From Meghimatium bilineatum (taxonomy: Eukaryota > Mollusca > Gastropoda > Stylommatophora > Philomycidae): 64,000 nucleotides of DNA. Shown piece after piece: positions 63,201-64,000 of the stretch; positions within the stretch are counted from its first letter, which is position 1, and each line of letters starts with the position of its first letter. The notes under the pieces are model-generated. The model worked only from the letters and a program-made list of their open reading frames with translations. It made no database searches and had not been told where the DNA came from. The stretch covers positions 34,904,780 to 34,968,779 of the forward strand of contig CM067309.1 in the NCBI GenBank assembly GCA_034231615.1, given 5' to 3'. The translations under genes were made by a program, and so were the position numbers.

Positions 63201-63879
63201 TTATAGTTATAATTTATAGTTTCCACACTCATCCGCATCGCTGAGGATAGAATTCGCTGGAGGACTCTGTGTGCTGAAGCTTCCAATGTGGTACCCCTAC
63301 AACCCTGAAGGGTTATGGGTTTTATTGATATTGATTGATTGATTGATTGATAGTTATGCTATATGAAATATAATCTTCAATGTTCCATGGTAATGATTGA
63401 TGTGACCAGTCTAAGCCACAAAGAGTGTTATAACCCGTAACTTCCATCTTCCGATTTGATTCTGAGACCCATTAGGCCAGGTATAGAATATACCTCTCGA
63501 TAGCACAATACCAGGACTTGAGATATAGTGATCATGTGTTACCCATACAGCTAGATTCCAGCCATGTAATCTCCAGAGGAAATGTAATGTGAATTCATTT
63601 GGAACACTGCAAACTGCTGGGTCAGCAGCTCTGTGCTCTGTCTGTCAGGAACATGGTGGAAACTGCATAATAATTAGGTGTTTTAACCTGACGTTCAATC
63701 ACCAAAGAAGATGTTGAGAAGATATTAGATTCTATTTTACTGTAGGTAGTTACCAATTTTTGTGAATTTATCCACAGCACAAGACAGTATGCCCTGACAC
63801 CAGTTTCTGAAGAATTCCCCAAGGAAAAAGTGTTTACTGGAGAAGTTGCCCGAGTTGGATCTTTTGCTAACCAGAAACC
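27056..63879 (+). CDS. POR: NADPH-cytochrome P450 reductase, 5' part (7 exons)
   Basis: Encodes the diflavin ER-membrane enzyme that passes electrons from NADPH through FAD and FMN to microsomal P450s and other haem proteins. The spliced reading has 815 coding bases (271 codons plus 2). It shows a membrane anchor at about residues 16-38, a short polar linker, and then the FMN domain. FMN-site blocks are YGSQTGTAEEF, ATYGEGDPTDNA, GLGNKTYEHYN and LGLGDDDAN, each with the residues known to hold FMN in the family. The last exon begins the linker to the FAD domain (TRQYALTPVSEEFPKEKVF). Introns are about 8.9, 14.2, 3.8, 2.9, 2.8 and 3.4 kb and filled with repeats. The start is ATG 27056 (A at -3). 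The acceptor 25 bases upstream shows that a 5' leader exon lies further left, not identified. The FAD/NADPH half lies beyond the window. No frame damage is seen. Confidence 0.95.
27214..28179. other. POR intron 1, proximal part
   Basis: Contains a 51-bp perfect tandem duplication (about 27706-27807, GACAGAGTGATGAAGTGGTT) and a degraded SINE-1 5' part (27848-27955). Nothing else is recognised. Confidence 0.5.
28180..28662 (-). mobile_element. Penelope-like element 3' end
   Basis: The minus-strand frame 28427-28633 reads HAIKHRTPTPVANHFNGDGH and on to an acidic/basic tail ending NSDHSFA. It is the C-terminal part of the GIY-YIG endonuclease region of a Penelope-like retroelement, followed by its 3' UTR. 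The tail contains AAGGCCTATTGGTCCGAAAC then GTCGAC, resembling the stem II and CGAAAC core of the hammerhead ribozymes known in these elements. The 5' side is truncated at 28662. Confidence 0.75.
28663..29121 (+). mobile_element. Penelope-like element, inverted internal part with GIY-YIG
   Basis: The open frame ending 29179 reads LVAFRRDKNLKDILVHSHLR, then RGRCFTCPYV, FTCESRNVIYVIICKRCGKQ and YIGETGLRLSDRF...HL. The VIYVI...YIGETG pair is the GIY-YIG nuclease signature of Penelope-like elements. Its first 112 bases of overlap with the neighbour (29010-29121) are a perfect inverted copy of 28551-28662. The frame after 29121 is non-element sequence. The RT domain is missing. Confidence 0.8.
29185..29490 (+). 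repeat. Dispersed repeat Rep-5
   Basis: Shares GATACTGCCACACTGAAATG, TTGGAGACA and GCTAAAGGGATTACTTCATC with 56935-57255 (+). A partial minus-strand copy lies at 53205-53330. It contains a run of 16 C at 29340-29355. The 36-bp satellite starts exactly at its 3' end. Confidence 0.6.
29491..30755. repeat. 36-bp satellite, about 35 copies
   Basis: Unit ATCAAATTGTAAATGAAGAA followed by TGAGTAGTTACTTTGT, nearly invariant. Four shortened units (27-31 bp) cluster at about 29955-30050 and 30165. As 36 = 12 codons and the minus strand lacks stops, two long frames (155 and 204 codons) of a 12-residue repeat arise. I do not regard them as genes. Confidence 0.97.
30810..31079 (-). mobile_element. tRNA-headed SINE (SINE-3)
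   Basis: About 270 bp, the reverse complement of 44003-44284. It is flanked by ATGCAGAGTA (30800-30809 and 31080-31089). It has a tRNA-like head with A-box-like TAGCGCAGTGG and B-box-like GGGATCATTCC, and a TTTACTTTACT tail. Confidence 0.85.
31385..31796 (+). mobile_element. LINE RT fragment with altered catalytic box
   Basis: The frame 31409-31615 reads KFQKLIRYADNTALISRRPT then EHMIMSNITKRTIFSLNAKK. YADN replaces YADD, so this copy is inactive. It continues after a SINE at 31981-32165 with WAMTSAVEK and CYRKILRISEIER-type sequence. Confidence 0.8.
31811..31966 (-). mobile_element. SINE-2 family, reference copy
   Basis: 156 bp with a perfect 14-bp target-site duplication GTGATGTGAGATTT (31797-31810 and 31967-31980). 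It lies within a LINE whose sequence resumes exactly on the other side. The minus strand starts TGCCGAAGACGGATGTGTCT and ends in (GAA)n. The element is thereby defined at both ends. Confidence 0.93.
31981..32165 (+). mobile_element. LINE RT fragment, continuation
   Basis: Resumes the LINE broken by the SINE-2. The same stretch occurs at 45540-45602 and 45905-46205. Confidence 0.65.
32166..32647. other. No gene seen
   Basis: AT-rich intron sequence with a G9 run near 32199-32207. Nothing recognised. Confidence 0.4.
32648..32785 (+). mobile_element. NA-4 head fragment
   Basis: Matches the first ~135 bases of 49706-50099 (GGTCTCACCAATGGCCCACT, CATGCAACAGAAAACC, CATCTATACAATTA) but lacks the LINE-derived 3' half. 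A second head-only copy is at 48042-48178. Both stop at the same point. Confidence 0.7.
32831..33549 (-). mobile_element. Internally deleted mariner element
   Basis: A 719-bp element with perfect 30-bp terminal inverted repeats (32831-32860 and 33520-33549, starting CGAGGCGTGTTCAAATGAAA) and a TA on each side (32829-32830, 33550-33551), as expected for Tc1/mariner. It carries the N-terminal DNA-binding part and a scrap of the C-terminus but not the catalytic DDD domain. Confidence 0.92.
33032..33412 (-). pseudogene. Mariner transposase, N-terminal HTH part only
   Basis: A 126-codon frame; the likely start is the second Met (33388). It reads VNQRAVIQFLSFEGCQAVDI, then RVMEWVRMFNDGRELTADLA and RSIRSLAEEFHMSIGTAHMV. 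These are the paired helix-turn-helix modules of mariner transposases, joined by a GRP-like linker (DLARPGQAH). Directly after it, in another frame, 32950-33025 reads FFSDGIRRLPKQWDACLNAY, the extreme mariner C-terminus. All D,D(34)D catalytic residues are missing. It cannot transpose by itself but could still bind its ends. Confidence 0.88.
33553..34160. other. No gene seen
   Basis: Intron sequence with the short dispersed repeat CAAAGGGCATGAGCCCATGG (33927-33975). I recognise nothing else. Confidence 0.4.
34161..34221. repeat. 61-bp direct repeat, left copy
   Basis: Starts CAGCTACTTTCATAGAGCTA. It matches 35777-35837 with six mismatches. The two copies lie immediately outside the RNase H LINE. 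Confidence 0.85.
34222..35776 (+). mobile_element. RNase H-bearing LINE (jockey/I-like), 5' truncated
   Basis: Contains the RT thumb region (DLKYIGIIFD, MQQWVLFLLLQVVGLSVIDY, GLGLLTLSQTQVDRLEKVQN), a connection region (RVRHQVAQVKSYLK), an RNase H domain, and a C-terminus WLLERRAEHLR..CPACCEASF before an (AAGAATC)n tail. A nonsense change after IIFD, a frameshift near 34730 and stops near 35006 and 35719 make it inactive. The RT catalytic core is not present. Confidence 0.88.
35050..35721 (+). pseudogene. RNase H domain of the LINE ORF2
   Basis: A 223-codon open frame. The four acidic positions of RNase H are visible: D in IIIYTDGSVSR, E in SMRMEIDGVTAAL, D in VILTDSQSM, and the last D in GNERADLLAGNAA after PGHAEVRG. 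The domain therefore looks catalytically intact although the element is truncated. It ends at a stop within WLLERRAEHLR, which in the 49.7-kb relative continues to ECP.C..ASF. No start codon context is expected, since this was part of a polyprotein. Confidence 0.85.
35777..35837. repeat. 61-bp direct repeat, right copy
   Basis: Partner of 34161-34221. It directly follows the LINE tail, so the pair is best read as an unusually long, aged target-site duplication. Confidence 0.8.
36127..36187 (+). CDS. POR: POR exon 2 (linker)
   Basis: Acceptor TTACAG and donor GTAAGT. The exon completes the split Ala codon and codes PVLERSASSDASFITKMKNT, the flexible link between the membrane anchor and the FMN domain. 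It ends in phase 0. Confidence 0.88.
36253..36690 (-). mobile_element. LINE C-terminal fragment
   Basis: The frame 36253-36531 reads YIRRHRWNYIGHELRIDTTR, then LPFQALMWSPKGKRKR, RPRETLRRTITRE and LKQSAMKCEAWKSM. It is in the same family as 18025-18310. Confidence 0.8.
37035..37650 (+). mobile_element. LINE RT C-terminal half
   Basis: Reads NTKTALYKIIVITSLCYRCQ, TWTLTAESKTKL, LDYIRRQQIKWF, a stop, then GYKATGRPCKRWI and ending NHMVKDILNMRSEH. The 3' end MVKDILNMR is shared with 61430-61550 (-). Confidence 0.8.
37785..37930 (-). mobile_element. LINE 3' end fragment
   Basis: Similar to 1543-1700 and 43110-43270. Confidence 0.5.
37935..38719. mobile_element. Fold-back element with ~195-bp inverted arms
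   Basis: The left arm 37935-38127 and right arm 38521-38719 are imperfect reverse complements (ATTGTCACT at the outer ends, GATGGTCTTACAGCC near the inner ends). The ~390-bp loop holds a minus-strand LINE C-terminal frame. Each arm contains AAGG..CC...GG(A)..CCGTAAC-like sequence similar to the Penelope tail at 28200. The arms may therefore be Penelope-type ends in inverted orientation. Confidence 0.7.
38297..38494 (-). pseudogene. LINE RT C-terminus inside the fold-back
   Basis: A 65-codon frame reads VISILQYIQNQQIQWFGHLE, RMQCDSLVYKAYTKRGE, KGRPRVCWIDIKETL. It is the typical FGH..RM to GRPR..W module of RTE-like LINEs. Confidence 0.75.
38756..39432. repeat. 45-bp satellite, about 15 copies
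   Basis: The unit contains GGTACTGCAGAACTCTCCAC, then CATGTCGGATATCCTCGGTCT. The length is 15 codons, so several frames on both strands stay open for 87-241 codons. Stop-free frames exist in all three + frames, which argues against coding selection on any one of them. Later units are 40-44 bp. Confidence 0.95.
39612..39664 (+). mobile_element. SINE-1 copy, 5' piece
   Basis: CGTCCATGTGTTGCCAGGAC to GAGCAAAGAATAGT. The rest of this SINE-1 resumes at 40023-40272 after a 358-bp insertion. Confidence 0.75.
39665..40022 (-). mobile_element. Unidentified 358-bp insertion with duplicated coding-like unit
   Basis: Interrupts a SINE-1 with flanks AAAGAATAGT (39655-39664) and AAAAAATAGT (40023-40032), probably a 10-bp duplication. 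The minus strand reads NMDKGEILKSIVDHLAESEN, then SLVKSVLQRLKEFGIKCRTC. The LVKSVLQRLKEFGI part is repeated 78 bp (26 codons) away. The peptide is not recognised. Confidence 0.5.
40023..40272 (+). mobile_element. SINE-1 copy, 3' piece
   Basis: Continues from GATACTGTTTACCTTCCATG to CAGGAGTTTATGAGAATGAA and CGCAGAAGAA. Confidence 0.78.
40838..41248 (+). repeat. 45/48-bp satellite made from a LINE RT segment
   Basis: About nine units of 45 or 48 bp (with or without an extra CAT), so the reading frame is kept. The plus strand is open for 158 codons. Each unit codes LLYIICNRSISLNKT, and the last unit reads straight on into RSMSLKVRKGVLQ and the LINE motif LLTYGCESWAII. In RTE-like RTs the segment (N)RSISLKTK.RL directly precedes LLYGCESW, so the unit is that segment amplified. 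Confidence 0.82.
41249..41700 (+). mobile_element. LINE RT C-terminal fragment after the 45-bp array
   Basis: Reads RATPLLTYGCESWAIIKQL near 41270, a frame-broken connection, then GHVIRQEDLENIVITGKIDG. The block DLENIVITGKIDGKG is present twice in tandem (45-bp period, 41508-41590). Confidence 0.8.
42268..42670 (-). mobile_element. LINE RT C-terminal fragment
   Basis: The minus-strand frame reads LCYQCQTLLLIKPHLRKITT then YKRHRRDQMRNEDVREIA. The downstream part matches 14418 and 50570. Confidence 0.7.
42742..42935. repeat. 64-bp tandem repeat, 3 copies
   Basis: The unit contains ACATTATATCCAGACAAATT, then ATTAGTTGATGATTCATCAA. Copies are identical, so this is a recent event. Confidence 0.93.
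43110..43270 (-). mobile_element. LINE 3' end fragment
   Basis: Similar to 1543-1700. It has a short (ATCT)n beside it. Confidence 0.5.
43548..43823 (-). mobile_element. SINE-1 full-length, diverged
   Basis: Runs from TTCTTCTTCTGCATTAGTTT to CTGCAACACACAGG, the complete SINE-1 order on the minus strand. It contains a small insertion near 43668-43685. Confidence 0.78.
44003..44284 (+). mobile_element. tRNA-headed SINE (SINE-3), reference copy
   Basis: Flanked by TACTGTGGTCACC (43990-44002 and 44285-44297), a perfect 13-bp target-site duplication. The head has A-box-like TAGCGCAGTGG and B-box-like GGGTTCATTCC at tRNA spacing, so Pol III transcription is likely. The body contains GACCCAGCCTTAAATGGG and ends GGTTACTTTACTTTTTT. 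Confidence 0.92.
44430..44815 (-). mobile_element. LINE RT C-terminal fragment
   Basis: The frame 44539-44811 reads NKLESGRLEATEMWFYRRML, RIPWTAIKTNVEVLKESNAK and RKRQSSFFGHFMRQAGLEKS. The GLEKS after the GH box is the same position that is amplified at 60.6 kb. Sister copy at 7478-7790. Confidence 0.82.
45072..45330 (+). mobile_element. SINE-1 diverged copy
   Basis: GCAAGAGGCAACTAAGGAGG, GATATCGCAGCCATGCTGTA and a final AATACAGAAGAAAAAG match SINE-1 throughout. Confidence 0.75.
45540..46205 (+). mobile_element. LINE fragment with a nested minus-strand LINE end
   Basis: Plus-strand LINE sequence at 45540-45602 matches 31750-32000. It resumes at 45905-46205 (RCSGKILRIS-like, then a GKGSSKKRPPKMK tail). 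Between them 45603-45904 is the 3' end of a different LINE on the minus strand (SLYENLHDVDMN, EQSKVEEVEDNEKAW), also seen at 52488-52750. The nested piece starts with CCCATAACCCGTCAGGGTCA. Confidence 0.65.
46225..46940. repeat. 71-bp satellite, about 10 copies
   Basis: The unit contains ACTGCAGTTAAAATGTTTAA, then GTGATACATGAAATAGCAGA. Two units have ACATTAAATAG in place of ACATGAAATAG. The array begins next to the LINE end at 46205. Confidence 0.95.
46941..47585. other. No gene; possible Penelope tail relic
   Basis: AT-rich intron sequence. At 47437-47480, CAACATTTCAACCGTAAGGT then CTTATTCAAG resembles the minus-strand Penelope tail at 28200-28250. Confidence 0.35.
47586..47748 (+). mobile_element. 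SINE-2 copy
   Basis: TGCCAAAGATGGATGTGTCT to GAATGAACGCTGAAGAAGAA. It is complete in order. Confidence 0.83.
47785..48035 (+). mobile_element. LINE C-terminal and 3' end fragment
   Basis: Reads KLCKLRWYGQVIRHSSMTKY, GTVEGERR and WLINIRDWTECEVSKLIRM, then a tail GCACCCCTACGACCCTTATG typical of the LINE 3' end also seen near 63285. Confidence 0.7.
48042..48178 (+). mobile_element. NA-4 head fragment
   Basis: Head-only copy, as at 32648. It ends at CATCTATACAATTA. Confidence 0.68.
48476..48850 (+). mobile_element. LINE RT C-terminal fragment
   Basis: Reads EIRCLKKAINVTRRDQWRIK, NRWFGHIMRMEPTKPVFYPC and KARERPRTR, then a stop and a frame-broken tail. Confidence 0.8.
48882..49038 (+). mobile_element. 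SINE-2 copy
   Basis: CAGCCGAAGACGGATGTGTC to GAACGCTGAAGAAGAAG. It is little diverged from the 31811 copy. Confidence 0.85.
49567..49705 (+). mobile_element. SINE-1 copy, 5' piece
   Basis: From GTTGCTGAGGTCTGAAAAGG to AAAGTCACCCAAA. The remainder follows the inserted NA-4 at 50100-50180. Confidence 0.72.
49706..50099 (+). mobile_element. LINE-tailed SINE-like element NA-4, reference copy
   Basis: 394 bp flanked by a perfect 12-bp duplication AAGTCACCCAAA (49694-49705 and 50100-50111). The head is TGCGTCTGTGGGTCTCACCA, followed by CATGCAACAGAAAACC. The 3' half reads LETRVEWLLEQRTVHLWECP.C.EASF and ends TTTCTAATCAAGAATCA. This matches the C-terminus and tail of the RNase H LINE at 35650-35776. 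It was presumably mobilised by that LINE family. Confidence 0.85.
50285..50365 (+). mobile_element. SINE-1 5' fragment beside POR exon 3
   Basis: ATGTTGCCGGACCCAGAAGG, GAAATAGCAACGCTATG and CATGCACG match the SINE-1 head. It lies 40 bases upstream of exon 3. Confidence 0.6.
50405..50533 (+). CDS. POR: POR exon 3 (FMN phosphate loop)
   Basis: Acceptor TTTACTAG and donor GTATGC. It codes GRNVVVFYGSQTGTAEEFAT then RLAKDASRYGMKGMVADPEE and CDM. SQTGTAEE is the FMN phosphate-binding loop. The exon is 43 codons, phase 0 at both ends. Confidence 0.96.
50570..50992 (-). mobile_element. LINE RT C-terminal fragment, well kept
   Basis: A 140-codon frame reads MYGSETWTLNKQLEDKIDAF, EMWVYRRIGRTSWKEKKTNK, IRQIKYFGHIKRHDIVLKTL and GKRARGRQRYKCE. 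It is the closest intact relative of the LINE bracketing the 72-bp satellite. Confidence 0.88.
51018..51335. repeat. 34-bp minisatellite, about 9 copies
   Basis: Unit AAGTTGAGTTATGAGTGACA followed by CTATTGACGTGGCA. It starts 25 bases from the LINE at 50570-50992. Confidence 0.95.
51336..52180. other. No gene seen
   Basis: Intron 3 sequence. A hAT-like CAGTGGTTCTCA motif lies at 52187. Nothing else is recognised. Confidence 0.4.
52265..52487 (+). mobile_element. RNase H LINE fragment
   Basis: Reads SLLRKIEKCMIRKELVTLLN, then SSTLIYRPGHIGVRGN, a stop and RVDILVRKAIVDDT. It is the same segment as 35300-35480, with stops. Confidence 0.75.
52488..53060 (-). mobile_element. LINE RT C-terminal half with 3' end
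   Basis: The minus strand reads INARVKIQLYNSLALSIVLC, GCESWTLTADMERWLQVLEY, then the MCTYGIK and AGPQEPL-like connection. It ends near ACCTGTAACCTATCAGGGTC. It is essentially one contiguous copy with frameshifts. Confidence 0.78.
53205..53330 (-). repeat. Rep-5 partial copy
   Basis: Minus-strand match to the 3' half of Rep-5 (AGCTAAAGGGATTATTTCA in reverse). See 29185-29490. Confidence 0.5.
53735..54190 (+). mobile_element. LINE RT C-terminus, best preserved copy
   Basis: A 113-codon frame reads EIKCLRKAAGVTRLDRWRNE, YIKREQIKWFGHIMRMHHEK, GYKARGRPRKRWIEKVRDIL and THLAIERKLELQSPLA, then a stop. It serves here as the local reference for the LINE C-terminal order. Confidence 0.88.
54348..54497 (+). 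CDS. POR: POR exon 4 (FMN isoalloxazine loop)
   Basis: Acceptor TTAACAG and donor GTAAGT. It codes EDLAKLTEIDNSLVIFCMAT, then YGEGDPTDNAQEFHEFL and ADFAGIKYS. The ATYGEGDPTDNA loop holds a conserved Tyr that stacks on FMN in the family. The exon is 50 codons, phase 0. Confidence 0.96.
54530..54932. repeat. 20-bp minisatellite, about 20 copies
   Basis: Unit CCCTATGTTTTCAGTGACAG with TTTCCAG and GACAAC variants. It begins about 30 bases after the exon 4 donor. Every unit has TTTTCAG or TTTCCAG, similar to a 3' splice site. Confidence 0.95.
54933..56535. other. No gene seen in POR intron 4
   Basis: Contains a (GAA)-tail-like block near 55136-55200 and a small direct duplication TAATTACATTATAGATTGCC (about 56398 and 56449). 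I see no convincing frame. Confidence 0.45.
56549..56701 (+). mobile_element. SINE-2 copy
   Basis: Flanked by AAAAGATATGAT (56536-56547) and AAAAGATATGCT (56702-56713). A SINE-1 3' half follows at once. Confidence 0.84.
56710..56835 (+). mobile_element. SINE-1 3' half
   Basis: GCTGAAGTCGGATATATTAG, GCAGCCATGCTGTAAACC and the CAAGAGTTTTAGAG end match SINE-1. It sits head to tail after a SINE-2. Confidence 0.7.
56935..57255 (+). repeat. Rep-5 copy
   Basis: Shares GAGATACTGCCACACTGAAA and GGCTAAAGGGACTATTTCAT with 29185-29490. As there, a minisatellite starts directly at its end. Confidence 0.6.
57256..57360. repeat. 24-bp minisatellite, about 4-5 copies
   Basis: Unit TTAATTGTTGCTATATTCAT plus TTTG. 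It ends 33 bases before POR exon 5. Confidence 0.93.
57394..57518 (+). CDS. POR: POR exon 5 (FMN domain)
   Basis: Acceptor TTTCAG and donor GTAAAT. It codes VFGLGNKTYEHYNSMGIFVD, then KRLEELGGERVFELGLGDDD and A. GLGNKTYEHYN and LGLGDDD are FMN-site blocks. It ends in phase 2; AA joins C of exon 6 to give Asn (DDDAN). The donor is weaker than GTAAGT. Confidence 0.96.
57541..58990. repeat. 65-bp satellite, about 22 copies
   Basis: The unit contains GTAACTGTAAGTCTAGGAGA, then GTGATTGTGTTAGAGAATGT and AGTTAGTCTAGCTAGAGATG. It begins 22 bases after the exon 5 donor. Nearly every unit contains CTGTAAGT, a perfect match to the core donor consensus. The first unit reads GTAGGTCTAGGAGA, and GGTCTAGGAGA is also the sequence of the exon 5 end. 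Confidence 0.96.
58991..59165. repeat. 17-bp minisatellite, about 10 copies
   Basis: Unit GTGTAACTGTAGATGAT, clearly derived from the end of the adjoining 65-bp unit by local slippage. Confidence 0.9.
59370..59523 (-). mobile_element. SINE-2 diverged copy
   Basis: GCATTCATTTTCAAACTCCC to CATTCGACTTTGGCA follows the SINE-2 order on the minus strand. Confidence 0.72.
59825..60066 (-). mobile_element. SINE-1 copy
   Basis: From CTTCTCCTTCTGCATTCATT to CCATGCAACACACTG, the SINE-1 order on the minus strand with a short central deletion. Confidence 0.75.
60315..60404 (+). CDS. POR: POR exon 6 (end of FMN domain)
   Basis: Acceptor TTTCAG and donor GTAAGT. It codes IEEDFVTWKEKFWPAVCAHF and GVEATGENV, the last helix of the FMN domain. 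It starts with the third base of the DDDAN Asn codon and ends in phase 2. Confidence 0.96.
60570..60632 (+). mobile_element. LINE segment left of the 60.6-kb array
   Basis: Reads IIKRQYLDFF and, one frame over, HVMRHGGLENIVTRDKV, the RQ..FFGHVMR and GLEN box of an RTE-like RT. The array starts within it. Confidence 0.7.
60633..61415 (+). repeat. Composite satellite made from a LINE RT segment
   Basis: Two nested units. A 24-26 bp unit (GGCAAGAGAGTTAGAGGGCG plus GTATA) codes EGKRVRG. A longer unit of variable size adds GGAGAACATAGTTACAATAG plus ACAAGGTGTA, coding GLENIVTRDKV. Together they spell GLENIVT..K.EGKR.RG, the segment that follows the GH box in the LINE family (compare 41500 and 44600). 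The last unit leads into GKRVSVR*LEKM, matching the LINE GR.REKM continuation. Confidence 0.82.
61430..61550 (-). mobile_element. LINE 3' end fragment
   Basis: The minus-strand reading HMLKDILNMRLEHHGLVRSA matches the end of the LINE at 37035-37650 (HMVKDILNMRSEH). Confidence 0.7.
61568..61848. repeat. 41-bp minisatellite, about 7 copies
   Basis: Unit CTTGCAACACAGCAATTCAT, then CCCCATGTCTTGCATTCATTT, with one shortened unit near 61800. It adjoins the LINE 3' end at 61430-61550. Confidence 0.94.
62045..62250 (-). mobile_element. LINE C-terminal fragment
   Basis: Reads RISGQNTKGRPRKRWIENIK, then THLALERQLNLLPLRLTA. It is a close relative of the C-terminus at 53735-54190. Confidence 0.8.
62251..63210. 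other. No gene seen; 67-bp duplication
   Basis: Two copies of CAAATTCCCTCACCAAAGAT followed by ATGTCAGCCTGAACAATGGA lie at about 62800 and 62867. The rest is unrecognised intron sequence. Confidence 0.5.
63215..63355 (+). mobile_element. LINE 3' end with (TTGA)n tail
   Basis: Reads DRIRWRTLCAEASNVVPLQP, then the conserved CCTGAAGGGTTATGGGTTTT and a (TTGA)n microsatellite tail. The same 3' end appears on the minus strand at 45603, 52488 and 59255. Confidence 0.7.
63356..63777. other. No gene seen before POR exon 7
   Basis: Intron 6 distal part. I recognise nothing. Confidence 0.4.
63778..63879 (+). CDS. POR: POR exon 7 (linker to FAD domain)
   Basis: Acceptor CCACAG and donor GTAAGT. It codes TRQYALTPVSEEFPKEKVFT and GEVARVGSFANQKP, the start of the linker that leads into the FAD domain. 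It ends in phase 2; the next exon lies outside the window. Confidence 0.94.
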
Positions 63880-64000
63880 GTAAGTGCCTTTCCTGTTTGT
63901 ATCACACATCTGTCACATTCAGACATCATCATCATCAAGTCTGTATAAGTTCTCAGTTGATCTTCATCGACTACGATGGATGAGCAACATGTATCACACA

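Overview
This is animal DNA, not prokaryotic. It is AT-rich, has GT-AG introns of 3-14 kb, and is packed with non-LTR retrotransposon fragments, SINEs, DNA-transposon relics and more than twenty minisatellite arrays. The protein family content (RTE-like and RNase H-bearing LINEs, a Penelope element with a GIY-YIG domain, a mariner and a hAT/ZBED relic) and the sequence of the single host gene suggest an invertebrate. A lophotrochozoan, perhaps a mollusc, is my best guess, but the species cannot be read from the window.

The only host gene I can support is the 5' part of NADPH-cytochrome P450 reductase (POR) on the + strand. Seven exons (27056-27213, 36127-36187, 50405-50533, 54348-54497, 57394-57518, 60315-60404, 63778-63879) splice with conserved GT-AG sites and matching phases into 271 codons. 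These cover the N-terminal membrane anchor, the whole FMN (flavodoxin-like) domain and the start of the linker to the FAD domain. The rest lies to the right of the window.

Layout. 1-27 kb is upstream of the first visible coding exon and holds satellites (35, 27, 30, 32, 46, 72, 20, 19, 37, 29 and 32 bp units), minus-strand LINE fragments, a hAT-type non-autonomous element and a hAT/ZBED transposase pseudogene. 27-36 kb (intron 1) holds an inverted Penelope insertion, a 36-bp satellite, a tRNA-headed SINE, a LINE carrying a SINE, an internally deleted mariner, and an RNase H LINE flanked by 61-bp direct repeats. 36-50 kb (intron 2) holds many LINE and SINE copies, a fold-back element and 45-71 bp satellites. 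50-64 kb holds the FMN-domain exons, with minisatellites close to several exon edges.

The most striking structure is that several satellite arrays are in-place tandem expansions of short pieces of a LINE reverse-transcriptase gene. The clearest is 14.85-16.27 kb: a 72-bp (24-codon) unit encodes an RT segment around RIGMAKSTCN, and the sequence on both sides of the array continues the same LINE in the same orientation. Arrays at 40.84-41.25 kb and 60.63-61.41 kb behave the same way, 17.11-18.02 kb probably does, and 41.51-41.59 kb shows a two-copy incipient stage. A second theme is satellites inside POR introns that carry dozens of copies of consensus-like splice donors or acceptors next to real exons. 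I also describe two related SINE families with (GAA)n tails and target-site duplications, and a SINE-like element that borrows the 3' tail of the RNase H LINE.
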